64,000 bases of DNA from Seriola aureovittata (taxonomy: Eukaryota; Chordata; Actinopteri; Carangiformes; Carangidae), in contig NC_079381.1 in NCBI RefSeq assembly GCF_021018895.1, positions 10,297,501 through 10,361,500 of the forward strand, in the 5' to 3' direction. The stretch's first letter is position 1. Each line of letters starts with the position of its first letter. The notes under the pieces are model-generated. The model did not search any database. It was not told where the DNA came from and saw only the letters and a list, made by a program, of their open reading frames with translations. Shown piece after piece: positions 45,016 to 58,442 of the stretch. The position numbers and the translations under genes were made by a program.

Positions 45016-48000
45016 GCAGTTCCAAGGTGGAAATACTCATGCAAGGCCTTGGCTGCTTATTTCTCTCATGATGTGTACTATATAAAAAAAAACATGTGGA
45101 AATAGTAACAAGGTTAAAGTTTTTTGTTTTTAATCACATCAAATCTTGAAAGCACCATATGAAGATATGTGAACTAAATAATATGACGATATGAAAATTA
45201 AGCAGTTTGGATATATACTTTAGTCACCAAGTCTTCTAGTAGTGCTGCACATAATGCCACTCATGACAATACCACTCTTTTCAAGTTTCACTGTTAGCTG
45301 AAAACAAACTGCATTTGAACCAAGTATGAAATCTTTCCTCTCAAATTTTCCAGAGTCATGGTCATGGCTGTAATACTGTTTGCTACAGTGGGTAGTTTAG
45401 TGTATTGCTTTTGCCTTTCTCGGAAAGTAATGGAAGTGAAGTTGAAGACACTGGGGTGAAGAAAAATGATTCATTTTGTAAGCTGTCTGTCACAAAGAGT
45501 CATTTGTCCATCTTCATTATGGTTTTTATCTTGAAATGGCTACACCAGTGTTTACCCTTGTTGTCTGTCAAAAATAATCTGTTTCTTTCTCATTTTTCTT
45601 TTCTTTGTTGTGTGTCTTGGTACACACCATGGAGACACATTTATTAGGGATAAAACCTACAATATACAGTATTTGAAAAATGGTCTTGCTGTGAGCATAT
45701 ATTATTTAAAAGTTTTAATAATCAAATAATCATTTTTTTAATATATCTGTTCTTTTTTGCCCTCAGAAAGTATTTAGTGGTCCAAGCAACACTAAAATTA
45801 AATTGTAGCTCCGTGTTGAGCACAGCCAAGCACACTTTATATATTAGCACCATCTGCACCGGTGAACTTTAAATGCTCCCACGCTGATACACAGCTTCAT
45901 TATACTGCACAGAAGCAGATAGAAAATGAAAAAAGACGCTCGAAATGAGTATTCAACACATGGATGGACAATTTTGATTTTTTTGGTTTCCTTTTCCCTT
46001 GTTTCTCCTCGTTCCTTCCCTCCACAAATCTCTCTCCCTCCTTATGATTCATACATTAATTTTTATTGTATTTCACAGACTTCCCTCAATCTCTCCTGAC
46101 TTGCATGGAGCAAACAATGCAAGTATTGATGGTAACATATCTACTTGTGTGAGAGAGAAAAGAGAGAGAGAAAGGAAGACAGACAGAGAATGGAAAAAGT
46201 CAGTGAGAAAGCGACTTTCATGAAACAGAGTTCACACTCTGTGATTATGCTCCCCTGGAATAACAGCAGTGTGGATTGGATCGCTGTTGTCATTGCTTAT
46301 AGTCTATTGTTTCCTGCCAAGCTGATGAAGGTGGGTAGTCAGCACCAAGCAGAGAACCAGCCAAGAATTTCAAAGACATTGAAAAGGCTGTTCAGCTTAT
46401 TATCAATTATGTAAATGGTTGTGACACCACCTCAGCTGCGATTTTACATGCAGTGTGATAAGGAATATGTGTCCGCTATGATACATAGTGTCATTCATTA
46501 TCGGGGGCCAGAGAGGAAGTCTTGATCTGCAAAAGCTTTGTACCTGTTGTCTTCTGTTTACTGGATGAAATCTCTAACCTCCATAGTTATGTGCAATACT
46601 GTAGTAATACATACTAAAGCAGTATATTAAATCTAAATCACAAGGCTCTCTGTAATAACTTTTTACATATACTTTACCTCCCCATGGAAAAAGAAAGTTT
46701 TCCCTACTTTACTTTTCAGGGCTGCAAATAATTCTTGCCAAACTTTTTTTTTTTTCTGTAAATTATCTATGCTGCACTATTTCAATATAAACCCCAATGG
46801 AACCTATATTACTGTGCTTTAAATTGGATAATAAAAATTTGAAAGAGATGTAAGGCTCCTAAAAAGACAAGTGGGGCTGATTTACCTCCCCTACACTTTA
46901 AATAACTCAATAGAGTGGTTTAATGCAGAACCATGCTCCTACAGTACATGTACTCAGAAGTTTTATTATCAGTTTGGTCAGTTAAACACCAAGAAAACTG
47001 CAATTTTGTTGTCATTTGTCATAGTGTTGTCCTGAATTAGAGTTTATAACCAAAGTTTGGGACAGATCTTTTGTTTCTTGGTTCCAATCCCCACGAGTTT
47101 ATTTCAGTCTCAGAATAAGGGAACTTGTAATTTTCCTGTCTGTCACCAAACACGCCTATGTCAAAGAAACTGATCTCTTTTCATTGTTGTCTTGGTTTGC
47201 CACTCAAAAAAAAAAAAAAAATGAATATATTCATTAGGTGTATAAGCTTTCTCAGCTTTCTTAGTATTCTTTTTTTTTTTTTTTTTTACAGGTTTGAACT
47301 TTGGCCACTGATTTTGAAGTGGAGCTTGAAGAGGAGAGAAGAGGAGGATCTTCTCATCTGTAGCTGACATAAGCACAGAGCGAAAAAACACTTCCAGAGG
47401 GAGCGCGGTGATGATGCCATTGTCGAAGCATGACATTTAAACAAGACCCAGATCTCTTACCAGTCCCAACGCCATGGTGACAGGAATAGTGATGCAAAAA
47501 ATGGACTGCAGTATAAACCCCTCAAGGGTCTTTCAGCCAGAGCCCTGCAATGGACTTTAACACCACACAGACACATTAAAAGAACAATAGTAGGCTAAGT
47601 GGACATACTATGAATATATTTAAATATATTGGATATAACAAGCCTTCACAGAAAAGGCCAATTATTTTGTCATCTGTTCAATTCAGCCCATGTTCTGTCT
47701 GCATATCTACATATATGCAAAAGCATATAGAAAATTCCTATAACACACTAAATTAATTAAGTATTGGTAACTACTAATAATATAAAGAGAAAAAAAGATT
47801 CGTTTTTTTACATTTAAATATGGAGTTTTGCCAAAATAGCTGAGATTAAAGCAGCTATAATCAATATATTAATATCATCAATGGATCAAATGACTATTTG
47901 TATGCCACTGTTTTGCTTCACTCTCAACACTGTAAAAACCCACTGTGTGCTAGGGACCTATATGCTACAGTGCGGGTAATGGACTAAGTTAGGCTGGAGC

Positions 48001-50261
48001 ACTTAGATATCAGATCCCTCAGCAATAGCAGTTAATGTCAAAAATAGAGCTAAAAGGAGAGTGAATATTAGACTTAACTTTGGCCCAGAAATGTGACTCT
48101 AAATTCATGCTAATGTTGCCATATATCTGCTGGATGACGGTGAATTGTTTGCTAACATGCTTGACATATCGTAGTTATCTTCACAGCTAGTTCTGCTATC
48201 CCCAAGTGGCCAAAAGATTTTCTCTATCCGGAGTGTTCATGTAAAACTACTTCTACAAGAAGGTCCATTTTGTGCGTAGAAGTATCTTATTAGGCAGCGA
48301 TATACAAATATGAAGGCATACATGCACATACAACTGAACCACATGTCTGCTTAATAATTCTCTTTGGATGTTTCCGTTACAAGTTCAAGTCGAGCCTGAG
48401 TTAGATGATTTCTTTGTTAACTCTGCGATGCAGTTGTGTGCACTCGCTGTTTCTGTGATAATATAATGTTTCATTTCATTAAGTCTGAAAGATTCCCTGG
48501 GCACAGCAGGTGGAACGGTATCTATCTTCAGATCAATTAAACTTGTTATATCGTTACAATTGCATAACATTGCATTAGTAACATTTTCCCAATCACTAGA
48601 TGAAAACGAATCCCTCAGCTGACTCTGCAGTGTGATCCTTCTGTCATTTTCCTGCCGCAGTTAGATGCTCTGTGTATACGTTTGAGCTTTGCACGCCCCT
48701 GTCTCTCTTCCAGACAATCCTCTGCAGATTTCAGTTTCATAATAAATGTATTTCACGCCATTCAGCCTGAGACACTCTCTCGTGAAACAAACACCAAAGC
48801 ACAATGTCTATTCATAGCTCATTAAAGCTAATATAATAACTACATAAACAGCTCGGCCAGACAGAGCCTGACAACATCATTTTGAATGTTCATTAGAAGA
48901 ATATAATCAAACCAGTCAGCTAATTGGCTTGACTACTGTATTAGCACCAGTTTGCTATTGCGAATCAGCTCTCACTTTGGTCACTAATCACACTCACCTC
49001 AGAAATACAGTAAGCAAGATATGTGTAACTGCAGTGTATATGTGTCTCTGTGCTCTGATTCCTATAATACGGCTCTGTATTACATACACTGTATATGGGC
49101 TTGCTTTCCTGCAGCTCATTTAAATGTCGGAGTTGGGTACTTGGATCCAGACATACTATTGAAAGGCAAAAGCCTGAACCAGCCTGCTTTGAAGTCTCAT
49201 TTCCTGTTGTACTGATCTTTAAGCTTTGCCTTTAGGCACCTGTTCAATACATAATGCACAGCAACCCAACTAGAAATATACGAGGAAAAAAAAAAAAGGT
49301 TCACTTTACATAAATCCGAGCACCGTTAACTGCAAAGTAAAGCCTTTTTTCATCTATAGACCAAAGTTTATAGGATGGTGGAATTACTGTTGATTAGTAG
49401 GTGGTCACCAGCCAAGGACTTTGCATTCAAATTATGTTTACTTACCGGTTTAGTCTTGGAGGACGTACAAGATGCTTTATTAATTCTATTTTGCTCTTCA
49501 GTCAGTAAACAGCTCCGGGGCATTAAATGAGACAGTAATGGCAGTTTGTTTTATGTTGCTCTCAACTATTGCGTCTTCTAATGGCTTTTAATAAACCTTG
49601 TGTTTATCATCAAAGGAAAAGCTCTGTGATGTCCTCTCCTTTTTCCAAAGATTAGCTCCTTAGGCATATTTCATATATTGTTTTGGAAATAATGTTCTTA
49701 CACATTTGAAGTCCTTTGAAATGTTTGATATTTTGTGGAAAAAAATGGTTATAACCAGGTGTTTGAAATACATTCAAGGAAGAGTGCAATACCTATATTC
49801 TTATTAGCCAATCTCTGTCTCATTATATTGTTACGGTTCTGCACCCATCCTCCCAATATGTGAGTGAATTAGCCCAAAAGGTAATGAATAGACTGCCGTG
49901 AAATTTCAAACAGAAATTCATGTCCATTTCAGGATGAGCTGTAATAACTCAGGTAATCCTCCTGACTGAGGGCAATGTTAAAGGAAGAAATAAGAGCACA
50001 GTTATTGTGTTGTTGTTCAAGTTGTATGTGTTTGACATTCATGAAATGAATAATTGCATTCCAAAACTTAATAAAAGGCAGTACAATGTTCATTTGCACA
50101 GTTTATACACAACACAATCAGTCCGTCATTATCAGCTTGGTGTATGAGAAGCAGGAAATGCTCAAACGACTCATGAGATGTGACGTTTTTATAGTTCTTC
50201 TGTACACTCAACTGGATGCAGCCGACCAGGCAGTCAACAGGAAGACTCAACAGCACAGGAC
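45016..50261. other. AT-rich non-coding DNA
   Basis: No gene is recognised. It includes a ga-rich tract (46149-46185), a T run near 46744-46755, and the A(16)/T(18) pair at 47206-47287. The stretch 48600-48910 has a sober, non-repetitive composition with 'ccaaagcacaatgtctattc' (SOX-type CACAATG) and could be a conserved element. Unproven. Confidence 0.5.
47206..47287. repeat. A(16) ... T(18) inverted homopolymer pair
   Basis: An A run at 47206-47221 and a T run at 47270-47287 are separated by 48 bases, so transcribed RNA could fold into a long A-U hairpin. Confidence 0.8.
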
Positions 50262-50286
50262 TTTTTTTTTTTTTTTTTTTTTTTTT
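50262..50286. repeat. T(25) homopolymer
   Basis: Uninterrupted T run. The 132-codon frame across it owes its Phe run to this tract. Confidence 0.9.
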
Positions 50287-50317
50287 AAATCTGTTCTTAT
50301 CAGTGTTGCTACATTTG

Positions 50318-50400
50318 CTGCAGACCCACCGGGTGACTGGCCCACTGGGAAAGCTCCCGTTAGTCCAGATGGTCGGTTCACCACACAGTGTGAAAAACGG
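50318..50400. repeat. Possible short repeat fragment beside T(25)
   Basis: 'gactggcccactgggaaagc' followed by 'tcccgttagtccagatggtc' resembles a piece (tggcccgccgggaaa...ctcccgatggcc) found in dispersed vertebrate repeats. Short, so uncertain. Confidence 0.25.
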
Positions 50401-53400
50401 GGCAGGAGATATTTCAGGATTGCGTTGTGTGTGTGCGTGGGGCATGACTGGAAATTCAGTTTTGTTACTGTTTTAAATATTTGAGGACAAAATAGTGGCG
50501 CGTGAAGGCAGGTGAAATGCTCTAGTTTAAATTACATACAGTATGATAAAATCTATGTTTTCTGTTCCCCTAAAACAGAACATAACATTACTTCCTGCAT
50601 TTGTTCTATATCATGGTGACTGATTGATTTGGTGAATGCACTACCATGAAATAAAAAGGTTTTCAAACCCCCAAATCAAATTCTGCTTAAAGACCCCGTT
50701 CAGCCTTGGGCTGCACTGTTGTCCTTATCTTTTATCACAGGGGACATGAGTGTGGTAAAGGTTCACCAAAGTACAACTCCTCTCAGAATTGTAAGCATCA
50801 ATACTGCCACCAACAGGTCTTAATACAGAAGCTTTTCTCTTTATTCACGATCATCCATACCTGCAAATGATCTGTTTTAAGCTCACCTATCATGTGCTTT
50901 TCCTCCTTTATGGTTTGTTTTTCTACTCTTTTTCTCTCTCTCTCTAACTGTCTAACTGTTTCTTTATAATAAAAAAAGGGGTGGGGAAAAAAGTAAAATG
51001 AAAAGAAAATGAGTGTCTGTCCTGATGTGTACATGGAACATGACAGCAGGAAACAGCTAAGACCCAAATGAGCACAAGATGAGAAACCAGGGATGAAAAT
51101 AAGAAACAATCAGAGAAAAGGATGATAATGGCTGCAGAAATGAGATATGACTGCATAAAATGAATATTATCAGTGGGCTATGATCACTATGAGACCTGAG
51201 GGAGTGAAGACTGCATGGCAGATACAGACATAAGCGAGTCAAGGAGCGTAAGTCGAATGTGAATTTTTTATTCGCTTGTTACTCCTCCTGCATCAAATAT
51301 TAGGCTATCTCTCAGCCTTAAGGTGTTATTGAGATTCTCTTATGGGCTTCAGAATTCATTTTTCATTGTAAAAAAAGAAGTTAAGCTGCTGGAGTACAGT
51401 TAAGGATTCAAGGTACAGACAAGAATCGCATAACACCTACTGAGCGTTCATTTTCAGGAAATTGCCTCTAAATTTGTGCAAGAAAGAGGAAATACCAAGG
51501 AGGACAAAAAGAATCAGTTAACAAAACAATGCTGGACAGAAATAAAATGGGCACTGGTGCTATATTCACAAGATTATGAGCCAATTAAAAAAAAGGGAAC
51601 AGGAGGGGAAGTAAAGTCTGGATTGGAGTTAGTTAAATCATATTTTCTTTCTTTTTTTCCAGAAGGCATTTTTCTGAGATGAAAATGAAAAGTACAGACA
51701 ATAATATTCTGTTTTGAAACGTTCTGTCTGTGTTATCTGCATTGTGATCTGCATAATAATGGCATCTCTTCACGTTAATCTGTTTTTGCAAACAAACCGT
51801 TTTACTTTTCATTTACTCTCTGTGCTAATTTTGAATGGACCCAAATGAAAATTCATATCTGGACTTGTTGACTGGAACAAGTGCAAATTCTCTATGAACA
51901 TATGTCATTTCTGTGAAAGCCTAAAACTCATAATATTTTGAATTGTAAGCAATTTCCCTTCTAATGAAATTTATCCACATGAGTGCTGATAGAAAAAGGC
52001 AAATCAATGCTTTGTTATGTTCTTCGGGCGTCGTCGTCCCTCCAGGGTTTCCATCCTGATGTGCCATTGCAGTTTCCATTATCAAACCTCTCCGAGTTTA
52101 CAATGAGGGTATATTAAAAGTTAGTCTGTTTTCAGTGTTTTTAATTCTCAGGTTTCAGCTCAGCGCAAAGACTTCGCACTATAGCTTGTTACCGCTAATC
52201 TGAAGGGTCTGCTGGATAATTGTGCTAGTGGTTCAGAGTAGACAGGGGACTGCTGAATATGTATTGCATTCACTGCTGGCTAGAGAGAGCCAAAAAGCAC
52301 GTAATAACTCTGACAGATTCTCATTATGTCTACAGGTTAAAAACAAATCACCGGCTTGTTCCCCTACCCCCTTACCCCAACTGTGAGAGCATCCTTGAGG
52401 ACATGTTTACTAAAGCTGGGTTACCAACTGGCCGAAGCAGGAAACCAGCTGTGTGCCAGAACACCAGGGGCCCCAGAAGCCCCAGGTTCACTGTGTGTCA
52501 AAGTTTGTGATTGCTTGATTATTCCACTTTGTAGCACTGAATATCAACTGAGGTAGCGCCAGATTTAGCTAGTCTGGTGTGGTCCTGTGGGTCTAAATCT
52601 GGGGAGGTGGGAGGTTAAGTAAGGGTCTACCAGTGAAGTTTTACTGGGGGCTTCCTCATAGGTTAACACAGCCATGATCGCTTCTAAGTGCTCCCATATT
52701 AAACTGACATGGAGCATCAGATGAGTAACAAGTTTGTCTAAAATTGTTGCAGCGTTAAGCTTTTGATTTTACTTCCATCGCTTCCATGAAACCATCATAT
52801 GGAGCGGGTAGAGGAGCTCATAAATACCAAGTGTGCCAGGTGAATGATCGCTTGTCAATTATACAGATACTATTCACAGGATGATTATATTAGCCTAAGT
52901 GACACAACTGAGAAATCAGCTGACACACCTGTTATGCATTAGCTGTTGTTTCCTGACACTTCAAATCTGCTCCTGACATTGATTTCAAAGTAAAACCGAA
53001 AGCTGCAACAATGTGTACCAACTCTACTTGTGTTTTTGCTCATAAGTGCTGCACGCCGTCTCCTTTCGCACCTGTAGACAATAGATGCTGTTGAGGTGAA
53101 TTTAATGGTGGGCGATGTGCTGTCAACAGACATATACAGAGTGCTGCATGGGATGTGGATCAGATACCTGCAGTGCAAAGTCCGCGGGCGTGCATGTGAC
53201 AGCCGTGAACCTGCAAAATTAAACTTCAAATATTTTCTCCTATTTTACAGCAAAAGGATAGAGGGCTATGGATTGGGTAGCATTTCTGACTGATTGCTTC
53301 TGATATGAAACCTGAAACCTTATCATAACCTTTGAAATTTAAAACAAACATTTGCTTTGGTGCTAATATTCCAAGCCACACTGAACTGAAGTTTAATATT

Positions 53401-56400
53401 CCAGATCTGAAAATCAAATGAGGCTTAGGACAATTTAAACCTGATAAGAATCTAGAGGGAGGTAAACACGGCTTCAATCAGTATCACCAAACAACAGCAA
53501 TTACTGTGATTGTTGCTAAATAAATTTCAGCCTTGCCACAGAGCCTGCAGAAAACAATACTTCTCTGTGTCAAACTGCCATCTAGTGTTCAAATATTTCA
53601 ACTGGTAGAGTCTCCAAAGCCACCTGGAGCCTCCATCTCACCATGTTGAGAGCTTCTTCTTCTTTTTTTTCTTTTTGTTTTTTTTTTGGACCTGTTAGAT
53701 AAATGCTTTCTCTTTTATATCATGGATCACTCTAGGCTTCTATATAGTCTTCTAAGTAATCATCAGCTTTGGACAGAGGTAGCCATACCTGCGTCCAGGG
53801 GCACTATATACTGTATGTATAAGCTCAGACATATCCTGACATATCCTCTATATCTCCTGTTCCTGTGTCAGTCTTTTCCTCCCTCTCCAGCACTGTCACA
53901 GCTGTGATCAGCGATGCTTCCAGGAGTCGATGAGGTTCATCTGCTCCAGCTTTGCCTTGTCAGTGTCGGTTATCTGAGCCTCGCTCTTGAATACTCGAGG
54001 AGCCTTGAGCCGCAGCACAAGGCTCAATCATTTGCTTCACCCTGGCAGCGAGACCAAGTCTAATAAAGGATCAATCCTGTTGCGCAGTTTGAGACTACGT
54101 GGATATGTAGCAAATGATTACGCTATTAAAAATGATTCCTTTTGACTGATTGGATTATCTCCAGCTCTTCTTTAGTTTCAGGCTATAAGCTATCCAGCAT
54201 GAGCTGAATATTTTGTAGTGAATATTGAGTTGTTGTTTTTTTTTCAGGTCAGAACAACATGAAAGAGTTTTTTATTGCTCATCTTCTTAAAATTATCACC
54301 AAGCACGTTTGAGTTTCCAGACAGTCAACCTGTCAAGGTGAGGGTAAGGGCTCAAATCTTTTCAAATCTATTGAAAATGAGGCTTAATACATAAAAACTT
54401 TTGTGCAGCTCATATCTTTTTTTATGACCCCATAGGTTAACCTGCTAATAAAAGTAGTTCACCGTATTAAACATAAGCCTGTCCTGTTATACTTATCACT
54501 ATACTATAAAAACTCAGAAATCACCCTTCCTCTGTAGCTGTGTATTTTCTTTCTGGCTTAGTCTTCAGAGTAAACAACAATCAGTTTCATGGGATGCAAC
54601 CGGGTCACATCTCCCCATTTCTTTTTTATGCATTTCTCCTTTGGGTTTGTAATGAATTTCAAATATCAACATGATTATTTGGATTTGCATGAAAACATGA
54701 TGATGATCTGTTCATCTGAATGGACAAAGGAACTGTACTTGGAAGAGTGTCCCTCTCCTCCTGTCCTTCAGAAAGCCAAGTTGAAAGCACGGAAAAACAA
54801 CGTCCTCCTGTGCTGAATGAACGCACAACACTGCACGGCAAGGTGCAATCATTAGCTATTTACATGAAGCAGTGCAGGCAGCTTGTTAAGAGAGGTAAAA
54901 AAAAAATGGTGGCAGCCTGGGTTCTCATTTTAAAAAGAGAGGCTTTTAGTTGAAAGCAGGGTGAATAACTGGGATGGGAGAGGAGAGGTGTGACTGCAAA
55001 AAAAGCTGCTTTTTTAAATCACAAAGGGTAACAGGAAACTATAGTCATATGGTCATATTTTGGGGGGCAGAGACACACTTGAGAATGACAAACGGCAACA
55101 AAACAACTAAAACAACCACAGGAGAAACGTTTCATGTCTGTCTCTTTCAGTTATATTACACTGAAAGGCCAAGGAGAGATAAAGACAGAAATTAGACAGA
55201 ACGCACAGAGTCAGTAGCAGGCTTCATTTTAATTGCTGTCTCAACAGGCCGGTGTCTGACAGGCAGGTAAACATCGAGACTATTAATTTGCCTTCTAGCA
55301 GTGCTTGGGAGGCTCAGGCCAACATAACATTTTACTGAGGTGTTTTTCTTTGCGCAGTATCTCGGGTATAGCTGACCATGAAGACACGACTTGACTTATT
55401 TGCACATTGGAAACTTGAGAATTTAGAGATCAAGTTCTTATGTTGCCATAAAACTTATTTTGCAAAGGTTAAGTGATGGTCAGACCTTCAACCCACAATT
55501 CTCAACGCAGAAAACTAAATTACAGAATAACTTTTGTCAGTTCAGTAACAAATGCATGGCTCCACAATCCCCCAGTACTTTCTTAAATTAATGCTTTTCT
55601 TTGAGACTCTTCAGGAGGACCAGTATATACTTGTAGGTGTTTTTTGGAGCCGGATGATATTTCACAGTTTCATTTCAGAGGGTTTTTCCCTACTCTTTCA
55701 CAGCCTCTGACTTGAAAATGATCTTGGCAGGGCGAGGAGCCGGTCCCAGGTGCTTTATATTCAATAATGTTATCTCCAGTTGCTCAGAAAAGAACCTGAG
55801 GTGAGGAGACAGGGAACTTTGAGAGACTTCACACTAACATTTGAGAGGGGGAAAGAATGGTTAGGAATTTAAGACGAGCTGGTAGCACTGCCATCCGTCT
55901 TTCAGAAAAAGGGTGATGGATTCAACCTAAAGGGAAGAGCTGAAATGTCTCTGGAAAGGTTATGCCGCGAAGGTTTTAACACTTGATCCCTGTGCGACAG
56001 CTGGTATTCTCTGCCATATTGTGCCTCCTACTCCACAGTCTAAGTCACAAAGCATGTGGTTAACTGGAGTGACAGACAATTTAATAAACACCCTTTGCAG
56101 CTGATGGACTGCAAAAACTAACTTCAGACAAAATGCTTTGTTTAATATGTCCCATCAAATCATAATGCATGCTTTTTGAAATGTAGCGTGCTCAATGATT
56201 ATTTGTCCAATGGGTCGGAATTGTGACTAGAATTTGAATGACTCCAAGTGATATTGACAAAAACTAACAAAACCACGTAGTGTTCAACACAAACTACTGG
56301 TTTCCCCAAACAATAAATTCAAATTTATTTGCAAAGATTACACTGAATTACTCGTATGTTTATCTTCTGAGCTCCTGTTCCACTGTGCATGCTGCTGCTT

Positions 56401-56886
56401 CACTCAGCCACATTCACTGCTAATCAGAAGTTCACATCACTCATATCCACGTACAGGACAGGCACAGATTCTCTGGAATGAAGTTGAAATTGAGGTCGAA
56501 ATACGATTAGAAAAAGTGATACATTTTCAGTCATTTGGGGATCACAGAGACTTTTTACTTCACCTGTCATACAACATTTCCCCTCATGTTTATTATGCCA
56601 GTCTACACTCAGTTCAAACTCTAACAGCTCCTTTTAATAGGGAAGATATCCATTATACATTCATATGAATAGACATATAAGTCTTTCAATCTATGAGTCA
56701 CACAAAAGATACTATAAAGATATTTCACATTCATTTCAAGTAATACGTTGGACGTCATAGGTTAACAACATACTGTCTTATATTCATAGCTTTAAAAAAC
56801 AGTAAAAACAAACTAAAAGTAATATCCTAGAAATTCTTTATATACATTTCTGCATGCTGTGTGCACATACACTAAATCTAGAAAAT
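50401..56886. other. AT-rich non-coding DNA
   Basis: No gene is recognised. It holds a ct-rich tract at 50929-50945, a T-rich piece at 53660-53690 and the stem-loop at 52559-52602. The frame at 52259-52510 is preceded by a tctacag acceptor-like site, but its 83 codons match nothing I know. Confidence 0.5.
52559..52602. repeat. 10-bp perfect inverted repeat
   Basis: CCAGATTTAG (52559-52568) and CTAAATCTGG (52593-52602) with a 24-base loop. Isolated; no element around it is recognised. Confidence 0.6.
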
Positions 56887-56908
56887 AGAAGAAGAAGAAG
56901 AAGAAGAG
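56887..56908. repeat. (GAA)n microsatellite
   Basis: Seven gaa-type units. Confidence 0.85.
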
Positions 56909-58427
56909 AAAAGGATGGCAAGAATTATATATGTAGAAACAAATATATAGGCCATAATAGTAAAATATGCCTGCAAGAAGGGCTTTATCTCAAAGCCCTC
57001 ATTTAAATCATGAGGGGACAAGATGATGAGGAAGTAGATCTATAAGTCTCCAGCTGCAGGAGCAGATATCATGGAAATGAGCAGCAAGGGGAATATGCAC
57101 AGTTTGTCACTTGCTCCAACATTACTGCTGTGATTCTGTGTAGTTGATCAAGAACATTTCCAATAAAATGAGGTAAGTAAAAGGAGGACATTTTCATCTT
57201 TTTATGGCAGCATTATTGGGATCACTGGCCTTAAAATCAACCACAGCACCAGGAGAACTAACACATTAACTGCTTCATCCCCGCTGTTATTAAACCCATT
57301 CTCAGTAGTGTGGATTTAAAGACCAGGTACTTGTCTTGGGGATCGTAGTAGGTAAAAACAGCAAATCTCCCCCCACTGTAGTTTGTTCTCTCCTTTGAAC
57401 TAAACAATAAAAATTTTTCTCTTCAGTTTGCACTTCTTTGTTTTTCTTAGTGTAGCATCTCCTAGATTAAAGTGCCTGTGACAGTCGGTGAAAGAGCCCG
57501 ATGTGCCCTTGAGCAAAGCAGTCAGTTGCTGCCAGCTCCAGCTGTGGTTGTTCATGTTGTTCATGTACAGTTTGTGGGGTTTTGAGCAAAAGGCAGCCAC
57601 CCTGCAGGGATCAATAAGGGTCATTAGGGGTCGAGTAGGTCCCATTAAAAGCTCAGGTATGAATAGGAGTTTGTCTTATCAGCTGAGACACTATTAAGAT
57701 GAGCAAGACCTCAATCCCTGCCTGCACCTCCGAGTTGCAGGGCTGTAAATATCCACTGGGTTAATGAGGTGTTCCATGTGTGGGAGCTTACATTTACTTT
57801 CCAATAAACTCCTGCCAGGAACAACATCACTCCCTGTTTCTTATAATGGCATTTTAATAGATACTCATTTAAAAAACGCCACTGCAGCATCAGTGGTGGC
57901 AGGTGCTGGGGAGAGCAAAGGCAGATGGGGCATGTGTGTTTGCATGGGTGTTAGTGTGTGTGTTTATGGGACAGCCAAGGTAAGTACTGTTAATGGTGGG
58001 ATGGACAAGGAGGGAAAATGATAGAAAGAGAGAGGACATAGGAAAGATATTCGCACATTTTAACATCAGAAAATAAGACCAAGGCAAAGTGTTTTCTGAT
58101 ATGTTTTCAATACACAATACGAGTCTTTCATTCCCCTGCCGCATTAACAGTGAGTGGCGTAAATGAGGATGCTGGCAAAGTCAAATGCCCATACATATCA
58201 GGCACAAATCCGAACCCTCAGTCTTCAGCTAACAGGCTAATAGGCATTTTTCAGTCTTCCACAAAGGTGAAAATTAGTATGGAAAAACTGTAAGTGATTG
58301 AAATTGTTTACATCAATACCTATGTGGTTTATTTTCCAGTCATGTATCAGACTAGATGAATATGGGTTAGGCAGATGAATATAAAAACACCAGAAAGCCA
58401 GAGATCCAAATAATTCACCACTAAACC

Positions 58428-58442
58428 GGGGGGGGGGGGGGG
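58428..58442. repeat. G(15) homopolymer
   Basis: Uninterrupted G run preceded by 'actaaacc'. Confidence 0.9.

Noticed and set aside
50068..50484. Overlapping frames of 86-132 codons on both strands
   Set aside because: They cross a T(25) run and a likely repeat piece; the Phe or Lys runs are homopolymer translations.
52259..52510. 83-codon + frame behind tctacag
   Set aside because: The acceptor-like site is inside the open frame, not at its edge, and the translation matches no family I know.
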